Positions 47,501 to 59,261 of a stretch of 64,000 nucleotides of DNA are shown here, piece by piece (positions within the stretch are counted from its first letter, which is position 1; each line of letters opens with the position of its first letter). Both the position numbers and the translations under genes were made by a program. The notes below the pieces were generated by a model. It saw only the letters and a program-made list of their open reading frames with translations, was not told the origin of the DNA and ran no database searches. The stretch is from Mesorhabditis belari (Eukaryota; Nematoda; Chromadorea; Rhabditida; Rhabditidae), in the NCBI GenBank assembly GCA_958450365.1, contig CAUEEP010000743.1, forward strand, positions 8,053,501 through 8,117,500. Reading direction: 5' to 3'.

Positions 47501-50500
47501 TCATTTGCTGGTCGTTCATTTTCTGTAACACTCAAAGATTCTCATACTGATATGATTGTGCAGGTTGGGAAATATTAAAGCTACAGTACTGGACAATATG
47601 AAATATGATATTTGAAAAACGATCGTCACTTTCGCGCGTCTGTAACTCCGTTGTCTTTGAGTTTAAACTATTAGTGTTATACATTTTCTGAAAGCTCTTT
47701 TCAAGGGCTACACAATGGTAATATTAATATTTAGAAATACGGTAAAGACAATGGAGTTACAGACGTGCGAAAGTGCGGAAGTGCTTTTTCAAATATTATA
47801 TTTCATTGTCCAGTAGTGTATCTAGAAAGTCTTTTCGTTTCTTTTCTTCTTGCCAAGTTTCAAAGAATGATAAAATTAAGGTGGATCCATCAAGTGGCCT
47901 ATTGATGCGTCATCCTGGTGCTACGAAAGTCGGTCAACCAACGATTTCTGGTAAAAACATCTTCAAACTTTTACAGAAAACTGATTTCAGTTGGATTTGA
48001 TCTCTTGTCTGGAGTGATACTTCGACCAGAGACCGCCGTTCTCACAAATATCTCCATCTTACTTAATAACAATCTCAATCAAGTTTGTCAAAGAAGAGAA
48101 GCAAACAAAAAGCTTTTAGGGACTTGATTTCTTGGTTGATAAAGACGAAGCCTCTGATCTGGCAATGTTTCTTTGTGGATATTATGGTCTAGCGAATGGG
48201 CAGCAATTAACACTTGATGCAATAGACAGCGCTCCACCTGATCTTGAAGCTGGCCTTGAACGTAGTTCCTGAGAAATTTCCTTAGATTTTTAATGTTTAG
48301 CACCACCTTATGAATCTGTGCATGCTGTTATTCCAGCTGGATGGAACTATTCACTTCAGGCAAGCCCAGGAGAAAAGGTTTTGGCAAGGATTTGATGATT
48401 ACTGTAATAAGATTATAGCTAATTGACTTTTCTGAAGAGCCACCACATTATGATGTAGCGAATACGTTCAACGATAATTCTGAAGGAAATACCAGGTTTT
48501 GCGCAAAGATAAAGATGAATTTTGACTATTCTTTGCTTAGGGGCTTAGAATTGGCGAAACCTGAACTGCCGCCAATTGAAGAGGAAAATTACCGCTCGAA
48601 TCGTCTTCTTAAGGTTAGATTTTGACATTATCAGGTAAAAAAAAAGTTTTTTTTTGTTTTTCAGGCCACTGACTCACTTTTGATAAAGAGTAGCAAAGAG
48701 TTACATCTTAAAGAGACAACCAGTCCATTACTTCAAAGGTATGTTCATTGATAAAAGATTAACCATTTCACCCCCATAGAAAATCGAATCCAAGCGGTCG
48801 AAAGGTGGATCCATTCTCGGACTCGTCCGATACAGAAGGAAGCAGCCGAGCAAGCCCCACCAGACTGCCGCGCGATTCATCCACTTTATCAGCTCTATCA
48901 ACTCTTTCTGAGCTTTCATCTCCCGAACATTCTTTTCGACATCATGACAGTGTGGAGACTCTTGTGCATTCGTATCATCAAAATGTGAGACAAGATTTTC
49001 TATTGATTATTGGAAAATGTATGCAAATGAAACCAGCAGAATACGGATGAGCTTTTCCACTATTTTGTCTATCGAAAACGAATCATTTATTATCTTTTGT
49101 CATATAGAAAAATGCTTTTGAATGCTTATCAAAAATATTGAAAAATCTTTTTGAATAGTTATCAAAAAGTTTTTTCAGGGTGGAGCCTCAACTTCGGGTG
49201 CTTCAATGGATGGATTCAACGTCATTGACCTCACTCTCATTACACCTTCCGATGAAAAGAGAGCTTTTCGAGGTTGCACGTTTTTGCAAAAAAAAACCCT
49301 AGCTCTTCAAATTATTTAAACCAACCGTAAATACTGTAATAGTACCCCACCCCCATAATGACGGTGCGAGGCGTTGCGTGGTCTAGCATTGGACGCGTTT
49401 TTCTCGACACTGGTTTATGCTACAATGCGCGCTTAGGTATCAAAAAATAGCCCTAAATTTCAGCTATTTTTTGATACCTAAGCGCGCATTGTAGCATAAG
49501 CTAGTGTCGAGAAAAACTTCTTCAAAGCTAGACTACGCAACACTCCGCACCGTCATTATTGGGGTGGGGTCCTATTATAGTATTTACGGTAGGTATTTTC
49601 CACGAAATTCATGGCAAAAGGGTAGCACTTGAACTAGATAATTTAGCGTGGGAGATTTGGGTTTTCTTTTCCCCTCAATGGTTCTGTAATTTGACTACGA
49701 GGTGGTGGATAAACATAAAAGGATCTCGACGCTGTCCCCGCCCCATCCATCGACCACCGCCCTTCCATCGACCACCGCCCATCCATCGACCTCCCGCCCT
49801 TCCATCTCCCCATCACCCCTCTGCTCACCCTTCATCCCTCAGCCACTTATCCCCTCGTTCACCTTTCCTCTTTTTTACCCCTTTCCCCCATTAGTTCTAA
49901 TTTCAATCGTGCCTCAAATGGCCCATTTTTCAAAAGCACTTTGTATATTACTCCTTTTTCCATACGGCTTTTTGGCGACACGTTGTTGTTTAAGTGAAAC
50001 TCCGGTTCAAATAAACAAAAGATGTTTAGCAAAAGTGCCAAGAGTTTTGAAAGAGGTTGGTTCACTCAATTTTTTTTTGTTTAAGTGATCCATCGTGAAG
50101 CAGCTATTTTGAGGAGTGAAAGGGTTGAAGAGGAGAAGGAGCAGGAGAAGGCAGGAGAAGGGGCAGGAGAAGGGGCAGGAGAAGGCAGGAGAAGGGGCAG
50201 GAGAAGGCAGGAGATCGAGGGGCTTCCCGGGGGACATCTAAGCGGGCCGAGGGCAAAACCCTTCAACGGCGCAAAACATTCTTTTCCCCCTTCTCACTCA
50301 CACCTCTTCAGCTAAAATTATTATTTCGATTTCATTGTGCTCGTTTCGCTCCCGTAAACGCTATTTCTTTTAGCTTATTTGAAATTGAAAGGGGTTTCTC
50401 AACATTTTCGCAACTTCCATTGATCTGCGCCTTTTAAATAATGCGGAGTAAATTGAAAGAGAAAGATGAAAAGGGTTGAGTAGATGTTGCATTGAAAAGC

Positions 50501-53315
50501 TCATAACCGAACACTAACCTTTTTATCGGGTTCAAATTACCCTTACTAGCGATCGAAAGGCGGATAATCTAGACCCATTCCCATCCCTAAACAACTCTTT
50601 CAACAAATCTCCCGTCTTTTTATAGTTTTAGCTATTTCAGACCACATTTTCTAGTTTTCACCCACTAAAAGCATCTTATTACTTATCTCTTACATTTAGA
50701 AAATCGAACAACATTTTCTGTGGACCCTGAGAATTTCCCACATTTCTTTATGCTGATTTCTCATTTAATGGCTGATTACTCAAACACTTTACTTTCAAAA
50801 AAGAAATTGTAATTACTAGTGAAAATTTTTTGTGTATTATATATTTTAGAAGTTGCCTCGTCGACTCGACGCCCTACCAACGGTGAACCATCGCAAGCAC
50901 ACGTTGTGGTGAGTGAATTCGTATGCACGAAAAGAGATTAGCAATCGAAATTCAAATTGATATGTCCTAGAAAAAACAACATGGTCATGGTCAATTGAGA
51001 GAGATTTTGCGTCCTCAAATTCCTTTACCTTTTTTTGCAATCGAGAGCTTGTTCTCAGGGGCGGGGGTTGAAAAGAAAGCATGACAAGGGGAAAGCGGTG
51101 GGATATAGGGGTGAAGGATGGAGGGGGAAAGGAGGGGAGGCCTCCTCTCCCTTCAGACTCAAGGTGCCGCCGAGGCGCTCCCCCCGTGGCTAACTTACTT
51201 GAGCCCTTGTGCCCCTCCCCTTCTTCCCCTCGCAACCCCCGTCCCTCCTAGATTCACAATCGCTTCACCACCTTTCGTCACTTGCACTTGCAAAGTTTTC
51301 TTAAATCGTCCTTTCTTCTTAATCCTTTTATTAGGCTGTCCTGTTCTTTCTGGAAAGCCTAATAAATGATGAAACTCGTTTCTGATAGATTATTTTTCAG
51401 TGTAAACAACGAAGCGAGGAAGGGCCAACTGTGTACATGTCAAAGATGAATCTTGATCGCGATGGAATCGAGGATTTCTTGCGAAGGAGTAACTCGATCT
51501 GTGACCCGGTAGCTCTTTTTGGCGCTATTTTTTTTCAAATACTTGTGAGAATATTCGAACTCGGGGCATTTTTTTGCCTTGAAATGTCTTTGATCTCCCC
51601 CATTCCACACACAATGATCCTCGATGATACATTTGCCATATGCTTTGAGACTTACTCAGCTTACTCCTCAAAGGAGATTACATTGAAACCTAAAAATTAC
51701 CTTTTACCTAAAAATTTCTATAAATCAAAATAATTTAAAATGATTTAATCGAAGCTAGAAATATGTTCAATATAAAAAACAATCTTTATATTGAACTAGC
51801 GACTTAATGGGTTGTGTCTAATGGTTGAGTGATTGGAGCCTTTTTCTTCCTCAACTTCTCCTTTTCTCCTTTTCTTTTCCTTTCTTCTACTCCCGCAGCT
51901 TTTCCCCCTAATTACCCGCGGAAAGTCAGTCAAAAGTCAAAGTTTCTTTTCATATTTCATCAGTATAATCCAAATTTAAAAGATTTGACTTAAGAATTTT
52001 TCGAAAATCCTTTTCTGATCGAAAAAAATACATAAAAACTTGTAGACTTTTTCGGACACCGCCGATTTTCGCCTCATTACCCACGCTAATTGAAAAGCGA
52101 GTGCTAATGGGACAAAGAAATGAGGAAAAAGAAGGCAAACATGGCATTTACAGACATAAAAAGTCCCCTAAAGCTTTTCATTAAAAGAAAAAAAGTATTT
52201 AGGTGGATGATGGTGCAATGGAAGAAGTGCCAGTGAGAAGAATGAGTCTCAAGGATTACACTGGAGTCGAAGGTGAACGATTACGGTAAACTGAAATAAG
52301 AAAACTTTGAAAAGGAGAAATGATTAGAGAGCTCGAGAATCCGTCTTGGAAGGAAACGGTCACATCGGCCTCGTTACTGAATTCGTGCTCAAAACGACGC
52401 AGGTCGGTCGTTACGTTTAACCTTGTACTTGAAATGAAAATCATTATCCAAAACAAAAGCCAAAATGATTTTTATCTAACTTATCTAGATCTATTTCAAG
52501 AGTTAATTTCAGATCATTGCTATCAACGGATACTTATCCATCGGGCAGCGCGCAAAAGTTGAGTGTCCAAGTTGAAGAACCGCTCGCGCTTGATATCGTC
52601 AGAAAGAGGTTTCAATAATATTCCTAATATTTCAATCATTCAAATGTTCAAATGCTAATTTAGAATGGAATCACTTCGATCGAGACTAGCTGAATCAGCG
52701 AAAACATTCGCGAACACTTGGGAAAGGATTGGGTAAAGGAAATGAAATGAATGAATGAATAAAGCAATGATTCTAGACCACGTGTCAATGAGATCAAGAC
52801 AAAGCTGATCAGCGAAGTGAAAACCTTGGAAGATTTGTGCAAAAAAATTGGCCCTCATGGAGCAGAAGCAGAAGATGGAGATGCCACTGTGACTGAGGTT
52901 GATCCAAGTGTTCTAATCCAATCTAACCAAAGCATTCCCCTAACTGTCAAATCTTTTTGTGTTTTTGTTTGAAGTTACAAAAACTCATTTTTAAGTTTAG
53001 TAAGACTACAAAAAAGGAATTCAAAATATCCCAAATAAATGCGATTTCAGATTTTCGAAGTGTCAAAGATGATGGTCGAAACGAGCGAGGAGTTGAGCCA
53101 GCATTGCGATGTTTTTCACGGAAAACTCATTCATGAGGAGGTGGATTTGGTAAGGTGATCGAGGAAAACCACTAGAAAAATGAAATTCCTAGGTACTCAA
53201 ATCGATTCTCGCGATGTTGGTCGATCTGGGAGCTGAAGTGCCCGGCATCGATCCACCAATTCCTCAGCTCACCGCTCGTCTCGCACAACTTCGCCACACC
53301 GTTGATACCCTTTGA
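44541..53315 (+). CDS. FRMPD-like scaffold: WW, PDZ and FERM domains
   Basis: 34 exons, all phases agreeing: 44541-44579, 44691-44740, 44786-44869, 45515-45631, 45670-45733, 45778-45862, 45904-45977, 46097-46168, 46213-46278, 46553-46648, 46696-46827, 46868-46971, 47017-47083, 47125-47219, 47263-47387, 47448-47563, 47881-47950, 47991-48082, 48120-48261, 48301-48377, 48419-48495, 48541-48613, 48665-48738, 48780-48984, 49179-49272, 50850-50908, 51401-51508, 52203-52272, 52330-52402, 52513-52608, 52664-52732, 52777-52897, 53051-53149, 53193-53315. About 1035 residues. WW: LPYAWEQAVDADGRVYYIDH. PDZ: VTIHRDSSKGFGFVAAGQQP to LTVQQ. FERM: LRVFLENGQTRSFRYDEMTT, EFGLATFLP, HLPSFAGRSFSVTLKDS, FLCGYYGLANGQQ. 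The tail is Ser-rich, ending in a helical segment. This domain order is that of FRMPD1/3/4 (Preso) cortical/synaptic scaffolds. The start codon is not established: 5' exons may lie upstream. Confidence 0.9.
47582..47820. mobile_element. Fold-back MITE, TACAGTACTGGACAATA family, copy 2
   Basis: About 90% like 1693-1930, in the FRMPD intron 47564-47880. It is followed at once by a degraded AGGCTGT-family end (tatctagaaagtcttttcgt), so the intron is almost wholly made of element sequence. Confidence 0.85.
49323..49591. mobile_element. TACCGTAAATACTGTAATAGTACCCC fold-back element, copy 4 (full palindrome)
   Basis: Unlike the other three copies, both arms are present over their whole length (gcgcgcttaggtatc... 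/ ...gatacctaagcgcgcattg, down to the terminal repeats). It is therefore a near-complete ~130-bp-stem hairpin. In the 1.6-kb FRMPD intron 49273-50849. Confidence 0.9.
50133..50218 (+). repeat. Purine repeat (aggagaaggggc)n
   Basis: Tandem aggagaaggggc / aggagaaggc units in the same FRMPD intron; a Pro/Ala/Ser frame on the other strand is a by-product. Confidence 0.85.
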
Positions 53316-53421
53316 TTACTCACTTTTTTTCTTTTTTCATAAAGCTTCACTTTATATCATCTTGAAAAAGCACAACCAAGTCAAAGAGATTTTCATGGTT
53401 TGAATCGAATGTCACTTAATA

Positions 53422-53709
53422 TACCGTATTTCTTCGAATAGAAGACCGGGCAAAGAGTATGATCGCGTACTCCTGCATAGCAGCCCTTTTTAAAATTTCT
53501 TTTCTGCATAAAAGCTTTCAATCAAGTGCTAATAGAGCTGAAAAATGGCTCAAAAATACGACATGAGCTAACAGATTTTTGAGTCATTTTCCAGCTCTAT
53601 AGCACTTGATTGAAAGCTTTTATGCAGAAAAGAAATTTTAAAAAGGGCTGCTATGCAGGAGTACGCGATCATACTCTTTGCCCGGTCTTCTATTCGAAGA
53701 AATACGGTA
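53422..53709. mobile_element. TACCGTATTTCTTCGAATAG fold-back element, copy 1
   Basis: Arms of about 135 bp (taccgtatttcttcgaatag ... aagtgct) are almost perfectly complementary around a short loop near 53560-53575. Located 107 bp past the FRMPD stop. Confidence 0.92.
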
Positions 53710-55922
53710 ACTGAGAAGCTCAACAGACAAATCTCAAATGCTAGAGTCACAGTTTGGGGTGCGATCTGCTTTCACCTTATCATCGGGGATGATTTTGTTT
53801 TAGAATAACCGAGTAGTACCAAAGGTAAACGGGTTTTTCCTAAAAACGCTCACAATACAACAAGAGCAAGCCAAATTCCGCACGAAGTTAACGCTCGTGA
53901 TACGACGGCAACACAAATATTAGCAAATTCTTTCTAAAGTGTTCAACGAGCTAGCTAAAGTGAAAGCGAGACGAAAAAGCGACGCAAATTAAATGCAAAT
54001 AAAAACGTAATTTTTGAAAGAGGCGGACGCGACCCATTGCTCAAATCTAGGCGGTCAGATTCCATCACAATTTATATCACAACCTTGCACCGTTCAAGTT
54101 TAGAGTTAGATTTTATACAAATTACGTAATTTCCAAACGAAGATCGTTTGATAACTGTGAGCCTGAGAATAACCAGATACCGTATTTATTCTAATAGAAG
54201 CGCAGCTTCCAATAGAGGCTATTTTGTGAAATCATTGAAAAAAAGAAAAGCGCATTCGCTTCTATTAGAATAAATACAGTACTTGTATTGAATCAAAGGT
54301 TCGTCCACAAAGAGGAGCGATACACATAAGTGAGCCCAAGTCACAATCCCCTCGAAACTCAAGCCGTCCCAGAACAATCGCATCACTCATCGATTCTTCC
54401 GTACATTTTCTGACTGTTAACTAAAAACCCTTGTTTGCCACTTTATTTTTTTTATTTGATCAAAGACAAACCATATTATTTCCAGTCCGCACAAAGCGAT
54501 CAGCTACAAATCTCATGTAATCATCGGCAGAATGTTTTTGGGGTTTAGTTATGTTTTTGGAATTGTTGCGAAGTCTATTTGGCAGAAGACGGATTGGAAT
54601 TAGTCTAGGCTAAATGAGCGAACGTTTGAACAGTACTCTAAAATCTTAGGCATATTAAGAATTTTGTTGAAAGGGTAAAAAGTTGTCGGATTTTTCAGCG
54701 AAACGTGCTGAGTGATGAGGGGGCCTTTTCACTCCCTTGAGGGCCCCAAAACTCACATGAAACCCCCACAAACCCCGCAAAAACACTCTTAAAAACGCGA
54801 TTCGATCATTTGTTTGAGGCTTTTTTTTCGTTTCTTAGGCGTATTTCGAGGCAGTTTTTTTTTTTGATTTGAATATCGTTTGCCGTTTATATGCTATCTA
54901 CAAGTGATTTCTTTTCTTGATTTCCTGGAAGAGTGTTTTCATGTTTCTTTCCATATCTTATGATATTCTTATGATAGGCGGAGTTACACTTTTGGCAAAA
55001 CACCAAGAGAAAAAAAACAATCAAAAATACCCCATTTAGTTCAAATCTGCCATATTGTTTTGATGAATTTCGAATTTCAAATCCTTTTGGGATAGAAATT
55101 AAAGAAGAATGGCAGAGTGGAATGAATGGGTGATGGGTGAGGAATGAATGGAAGGTCTGATCAGCGAGGGGTCCTTCACCCTCCCCTCCCCTCCCTCCCT
55201 CCCTCCCTCCCCTCCCTCCTTCTCATCTTCCCATCCTTTTCATTTCTTTCAATTCTTCTCCTCATTTTATTCACTTCTTTTTTTTTCCTTTCACCTCCTT
55301 CATCTCAAAATGTTTATGTTAGCAGCGATAAAACATTTTGGTTTCCTCTTTTTTGTGGTCAAAAAATTTTCCCTTCAAAAAAAAATAAACATTGCTCACC
55401 GCAAAGCGATGTTGCTTTCTTCAGTATTTCTTGAGATTTTTTGATTTTGAAATTGTAGCACGTAGATGAGGATCTAGAAATATCGAAGGAAAATATCGAA
55501 AGTCTAAGTGAGTTGACTTTTTCAAAAATAAGACAAGAGTTAAAGATGAGATGATGATGAAAGAATGAAAAGAAATGAGAAGAGAAGCTGGAGACTCGCA
55601 AAGGCGACAACAACATCCATTCAAGGTGTTGGGTTGCAGTTGTGCCGATGGAAGGAAGAGATCCTTTCCCCCCATCCCATCTAGAACTCTTCTCCAATAC
55701 TTCCACCATTGTCTCCACCAATTCACTCCAATATTTGCCCTGTCATCAAACACTTTTGCCAGCTTTAATTACATCATTTTATATTATTGTTCTGAGGCAT
55801 TTTGTTTGAAAGTTTTCCTCTTTTAAGCACGAATCATTTGTTAATTCTTCACTGATACGCAAATTTGTTTTAATTCAAAATCAAATTAAATTCTTCACTT
55901 ACAATATAACAATTGTAAGTGT
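53710..55922. other. Intergenic region, no gene recognised
   Basis: Contains the small fold-back element at 54178-54281 and a (ccct)n pyrimidine run at 55182-55215. No supported exon. Confidence 0.45.
54178..54281. mobile_element. 104-bp TACCGTATTTATTCTAATAG fold-back element
   Basis: taccgtatttattctaatag (54178) and complement (ctattagaataaatacagta). A related, degenerate copy lies at 60375-60436. Confidence 0.8.
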
Positions 55923-56214
55923 ATACCGTATTTCTTCGAATAGAAGACCGGGTAAAGAGTATCATCGCGTACTCCTGCGTGGCAGCCCTTTTTAAAATTT
56001 CTTTTCCGCATAAAAGCTTTCAATCAAGTGCTATAGAGCTGAAAAATGACTCAAAAATCTTTACCACATGTGGTAACAGATTTTTGAGTCATTTTCAAGC
56101 CCTATAGCACTTGATTGAAAGCTTTTATGCGGAAAAGAAATTTTAAAAAGGGCTGCTACGCAGGAGTACGCGATGATACTCTTTACCCGGTCTTCTATTC
56201 GAAGAAATACGGTA
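55923..56214. mobile_element. TACCGTATTTCTTCGAATAG fold-back element, copy 2
   Basis: Close copy of 53422-53709 with ~140-bp arms; the loop is at accacatgtggt. Seventy bases upstream of the ATG at 56285. Confidence 0.92.
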
Positions 56215-56284
56215 TCTAAAACTTTTATACTTTTAAAGTTAAACGATTTTCATAAACATTCAATATTCAGTCCTTTCCTCAACA

Positions 56285-59261
56285 ATGGGCGCCCAGCAGT
56301 CGCAGCGAAAACGAAGAGGTAAATATGTTTTCAAAAAAGAAATAATATTTTCCCGTTCACTTGTTGCTTTCTCCAGAGGTGAGAAATAAAATCTTTACTA
56401 TCAAATTGAGCTTTTTTTTCTTGATCTTTCGCAAATTCTTTTTGTCTAACCTTTTTGATAAGAGATTCAGTCAGAAGGAGAAATTCAGTGTTTCTGAGTC
56501 AGAAGGAGAAATTTTCTGCGAACTCTTCCCCCACTGACTCAAATGCGCTAAATTTCACAAGTTTTCCTTCCAAGCATTGATTCATATTTTGACGAGATTC
56601 AACAATAAAATGCGGTGGTGAGAATGCTGAAAAAGAATCCCTTTGCAAAAAGTTTGTTTTAAATGTAAATTGATCTTAATTTCAGTAAAAAAAAAATGAT
56701 ATAATAAAAGAATCTGGTAGTTGAAGATGATTTGGAGACGAAAGTTGATGGTGGGACATTGATCGTTGTCCCGATTTCTTTCACTTTCCCCTTTTTCCGT
56801 TTCTCTCATCGTCAATTCACCTCTTTTCCCTTTTCCCTCCAGCTCCAACTCCAACCGCCCCGATTTTATTTTTTTGATTATAGTTTTATTGAAAAATTTT
56901 TATGTTATTTTCAATAGAACATTTATTTTTACAACTTACTCCCTATAATCTATTGAAAGCACTAGAATCTTTTTATAATATCGAATTCCAAACATTTCAA
57001 AGCTTTGTTTTGTTTGTTTTGAAGTTTTGAAGTAAATTTTTGTTAATGATGGACCGTGGTTAGTCAAAATAAACTTTTGCAAAAGCTTCATTAAACGGTA
57101 GTGGATAATTCTGGCTAAAAAAATGATCTCTAGTATAAAACTAGAGTGGGTTCCTCGCGAGTAAGTAATTACTCGAGTAAATTTGCATGAGTAATAGCTC
57201 GAGTAATTCGCGTTAATGCGTTTTCTAAAAAGTGCGCCTGCGCGAAAAAAAATATAAAACCAAACTGGAGAGGAATTTCCCACCAAATCAGTTAAACGGC
57301 TAAGTATCTTTAAAAAGTGTCGTATATAATGCGGGGCTCGTCATTTTTGCGTCATTTTTTTGGGAGTGGGACAAATGCGACCTTTTTTTTGCGCACCTTT
57401 TTTTCCGCACCTTGCCCATTAGCGCACCTTTTTCGCGTTTTAAAAAAGCTCTAAAAAGCCAATATTAACCAATTTCTATTCCAAAAGTTGTTTTTCTAGG
57501 TAATTTTAGGGCGTAGAATCGAAATTTTGACATATCAGAGCTTGTGGAAACAAACGGACGGAGTTATACAAAGATAAAAATCGACAATTTTCTGTAATTT
57601 GATCTAGCCGTTTTGTCTTTCAAATTGGTTCCACAAGCTCTGATATGTCTGTTATGTCAAAATTTCGATTCTACGCCCTAAAATTACCTAGAAAAACAAC
57701 TTTTGGAATAGAAATTGGTTAATATTAGCTTTTTTAAAACGCGAAAAAGGTGCGCTAATGGGCAAGGTGCGGAAAAAAAGGTGCGCAAATGTCCGGGTGC
57801 GCAAAAAAAAGGTCGCATTTGTCCCACTCCCATTTTTGCAATAATTTTTGCTGAAAGTACGGTAATTTTTTCCCAAGTGTGCGTTTTAAAAAACGCATTA
57901 CTCGCTCGGAACAAGATAAAGACTCTAGATAAAACTATTGCTAAACTTCTAGACACAATTTGATTGTTTATCCAAAAAATGTTGAATAGTTTATCTCAGA
58001 GAATCATGTTTTTTTATGTCTTTGCTTGTTTTGTGGTCGAGATTGAATTCATTTTTTTTTCCGCCGCGAGAGTCAACAATTTTTCCGTTCATCGTCGCTT
58101 CGAGAGGACCAAAAGTGACCGATTCATGTACATACCTCTTTTTCATTCCAACGGGAAATAGGAAAAAAAAGGAGAAATGGAGGACTTTGTGGAAAAAAAG
58201 GACTGACTACCACTTCTCGGAGGATCCCATTCATTCATATTCTCCTCCTTTCCTTTTTTTTCCTCACACCATCTTCACTTCCCCCTTTTCTTTAGATAAT
58301 ACTGTCATCATTTTAATATTAATATAATATTAAAAATAATTCCCATCCTTTACTAATCGTAATCAGCACTGAGTTCTTTGGAAAAACGATTCAACGACAA
58401 GTATCGACAAGTTTCAGTGTATCGTGAGCTCACGGCGAGCGAGAAACGACGTTTGCACGAACAGATCCCGAAAAATCTCGACGAAGAGCCGACCGTTGTA
58501 CAAGTTGGTTATCAATTATCAATTAACAATGATAATTAGTGTTTCCAATCGAAATTTAGAAAGATTTTGGGCATCGAAGGGAGTCCTCAACCGCCGGCTT
58601 TGGTGCTTCAAATTTATGCAGGTAAACCTTAAGCCATGACCAAGTTTAACTACATTTCTTGCTCTAAAACTGATAATACCCTTTTGGGCTCTTTGCTCAA
58701 ATCCGGACATTTTGTTGATAAAGGCTAGATATCTTTACTATTATTTTATATTTTGAAAAAAAAAGAAATTAAGAGATTGATTAAAAATAAAAGTATCTTT
58801 GTCTATAAAGAAGACAAAGAAGGGGCGATAACGGGTTTAAATCATTGGATAAACGAGGCTTCATTCAAGAGACTTTAAAAAAAGACAATCAGCTGGATGG
58901 ACATTTCTAAACATGTACTCTAACATGTAATATGGAAGAGAATCTTCAGAGAGAATGAAATTTCAGAATCACTGAACTCTCAGCAACAATTGAAGAAGTC
59001 GAAAGCGTAGAAAGGAAACGCCCAGAGAGCTTACCGATACATTCAGAAGCTCAACGAGCTCCAATCGCTTGTCTAGACACCCTGGATTCGGTATTTCAAA
59101 TCGATTTTCATTTTTCTTTTCTTTTCTTAAAAGAATCTTTGAATGAAAATGTTTTTGTTTAGGTTCGTGGAAGCACGGCAAGGAGCGGTGAAGAGGGGAT
59201 GCTGGGAGAGACTCTCTATCATTCAGTTATTGAAAGGAGGACAAATGAAAGACGATGTTAG
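56285..59261 (+). CDS. Small predicted myristoylated protein, unknown function
   Basis: Exons 56285-56318, 58367-58503, 58560-58621, 58967-59090, 59163-59261; phases agree, 151 residues. Starts MGAQQSQRKRR, a myristoylation plus basic membrane-binding signal, then KRFNDKYRQVSVYRELTASE and HEQIPKNLDEEPTVVQ; the rest is polar (RKRPESLPIHSEAQRAP, STARSGEEGMLGETLYHS). No family recognised. The end at 59261 is one option: a donor-like gttagt at 59257 could instead splice to further exons to the right. Intron 1 is 2 kb and contains a nest of repeats. Exon 1 is short, so the start is plausible rather than proven. Confidence 0.6.
57120..57930. mobile_element. Nested fold-back elements in intron 1
   Basis: Inner unit 57361-57832: ~220-bp arms from gggagtgggacaaatgcgac to its complement, containing runs of gcgcacctttttt. 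Outer unit: actagagtgggttcctcgcg (57140) and complement-like sequence near 57840-57930 (gcgttttaaaaaacgcatta, tactcgctcggaac), so the inner element interrupts the outer. The outer sequence recurs at 63688-63780. Confidence 0.75.
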
